DNA of 6,293 nt, taken from the NCBI GenBank assembly GCA_002402325.1, contig DHFQ01000136.1, forward strand, positions 1 through 6,293, given 5' to 3'. Origin of the DNA: Candidatus Aminicenantes bacterium UBA4820. GTDB taxonomy: Bacteria; Acidobacteriota; UBA4820. This document shows, piece after piece, positions 6,268-6,293 of the stretch. Position 1 is the stretch's first letter; each line of letters begins with the position of its first letter. The notes below the pieces were generated by a model. The model was not told where the DNA came from. It ran no database searches and saw only the letters and a list, made by a program, of their open reading frames with translations. Both the position numbers and the translations under genes were made by a program.

Positions 6268-6293
6268 TTATGGGCAATTTCCTGTTGTGTTGA
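6268..6293 (-). CDS. 3' end of a truncated gene, possibly another secreted protein with the same C-terminal module
   Basis: Only the last seven complete codons and a stop are in the window: Asn-Thr-Thr-Gly-Asn-Cys-Pro then TAA (6270-6268), running off the right edge. The frame was chosen because its ending aligns without gaps with the carboxypeptidase ending Asn-Pro-Ser-Gly-Glu-Cys-Asn, also directly before a stop. The partial codon before it (xTC) could be Ile, as in the carboxypeptidase. A strong terminator follows at a normal distance, so a gene must end here. The other two minus-strand frames are also open to the edge and stop at 6258-6256 or 6245-6243. The latter stop lies inside the terminator and is unlikely. 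The frame assignment rests on a very short match. Confidence 0.45.

Overview
This 6.3 kb window is bacterial and AT-rich. It holds three complete genes and the last few codons of a fourth. AGA/AGG arginine codons are common, and Shine-Dalgarno sites are clear at every gene start. The protein on the minus strand at 1820-4579 is secreted, rich in cysteine, and built from Ig-like and jelly-roll modules. That architecture is one I associate with free-living Gram-negative lineages such as Acidobacteriota/Aminicenantota and related candidate phyla. This taxonomic guess is an inference from style, not from a marker gene.

Layout. 1-104: a short leader with a good sigma70-type promoter. 105-1823 (+): a long-form malic enzyme of the MaeA/ME2 type. 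1820-4579 (-): a 919-residue exported zinc carboxypeptidase (M14, closest in motifs to the CPE/CPD-like B group) with a TTG start. It carries a transthyretin-like domain, an Ig-like domain, a jelly-roll domain and a C-terminal FN3-like module. Its stop codon overlaps the malic enzyme stop by 4 bp, so the two genes converge with no spacer. 4580-4630: a 51-bp gap with a minus-strand hairpin terminator and a possible overlapping promoter. 4631-6145 (-): an NAD(P)-dependent aldehyde dehydrogenase with all catalytic residues intact. 6146-6267: a promoter-like extended -10 and a strong symmetrical terminator. 6268-6293 (-): the extreme 3' end of another gene.

Functionally, the malic enzyme (malate to pyruvate) and the aldehyde dehydrogenase (aldehyde to acid) are cytosolic central or catabolic enzymes. 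The carboxypeptidase would act outside the cytoplasm, trimming peptides, which fits a protein- or peptide-degrading heterotroph. Nothing ties the three into one pathway, and the terminators suggest mostly separate transcripts.

The most interesting detail is at the right edge. The last seven codons of the truncated gene can be aligned without gaps to the last seven of the carboxypeptidase (N-x-x-G-x-C-x then stop), which hints at a shared C-terminal module on two exported proteins. I found no CRISPR array, transposon, tRNA, rRNA or obvious new defence system here.
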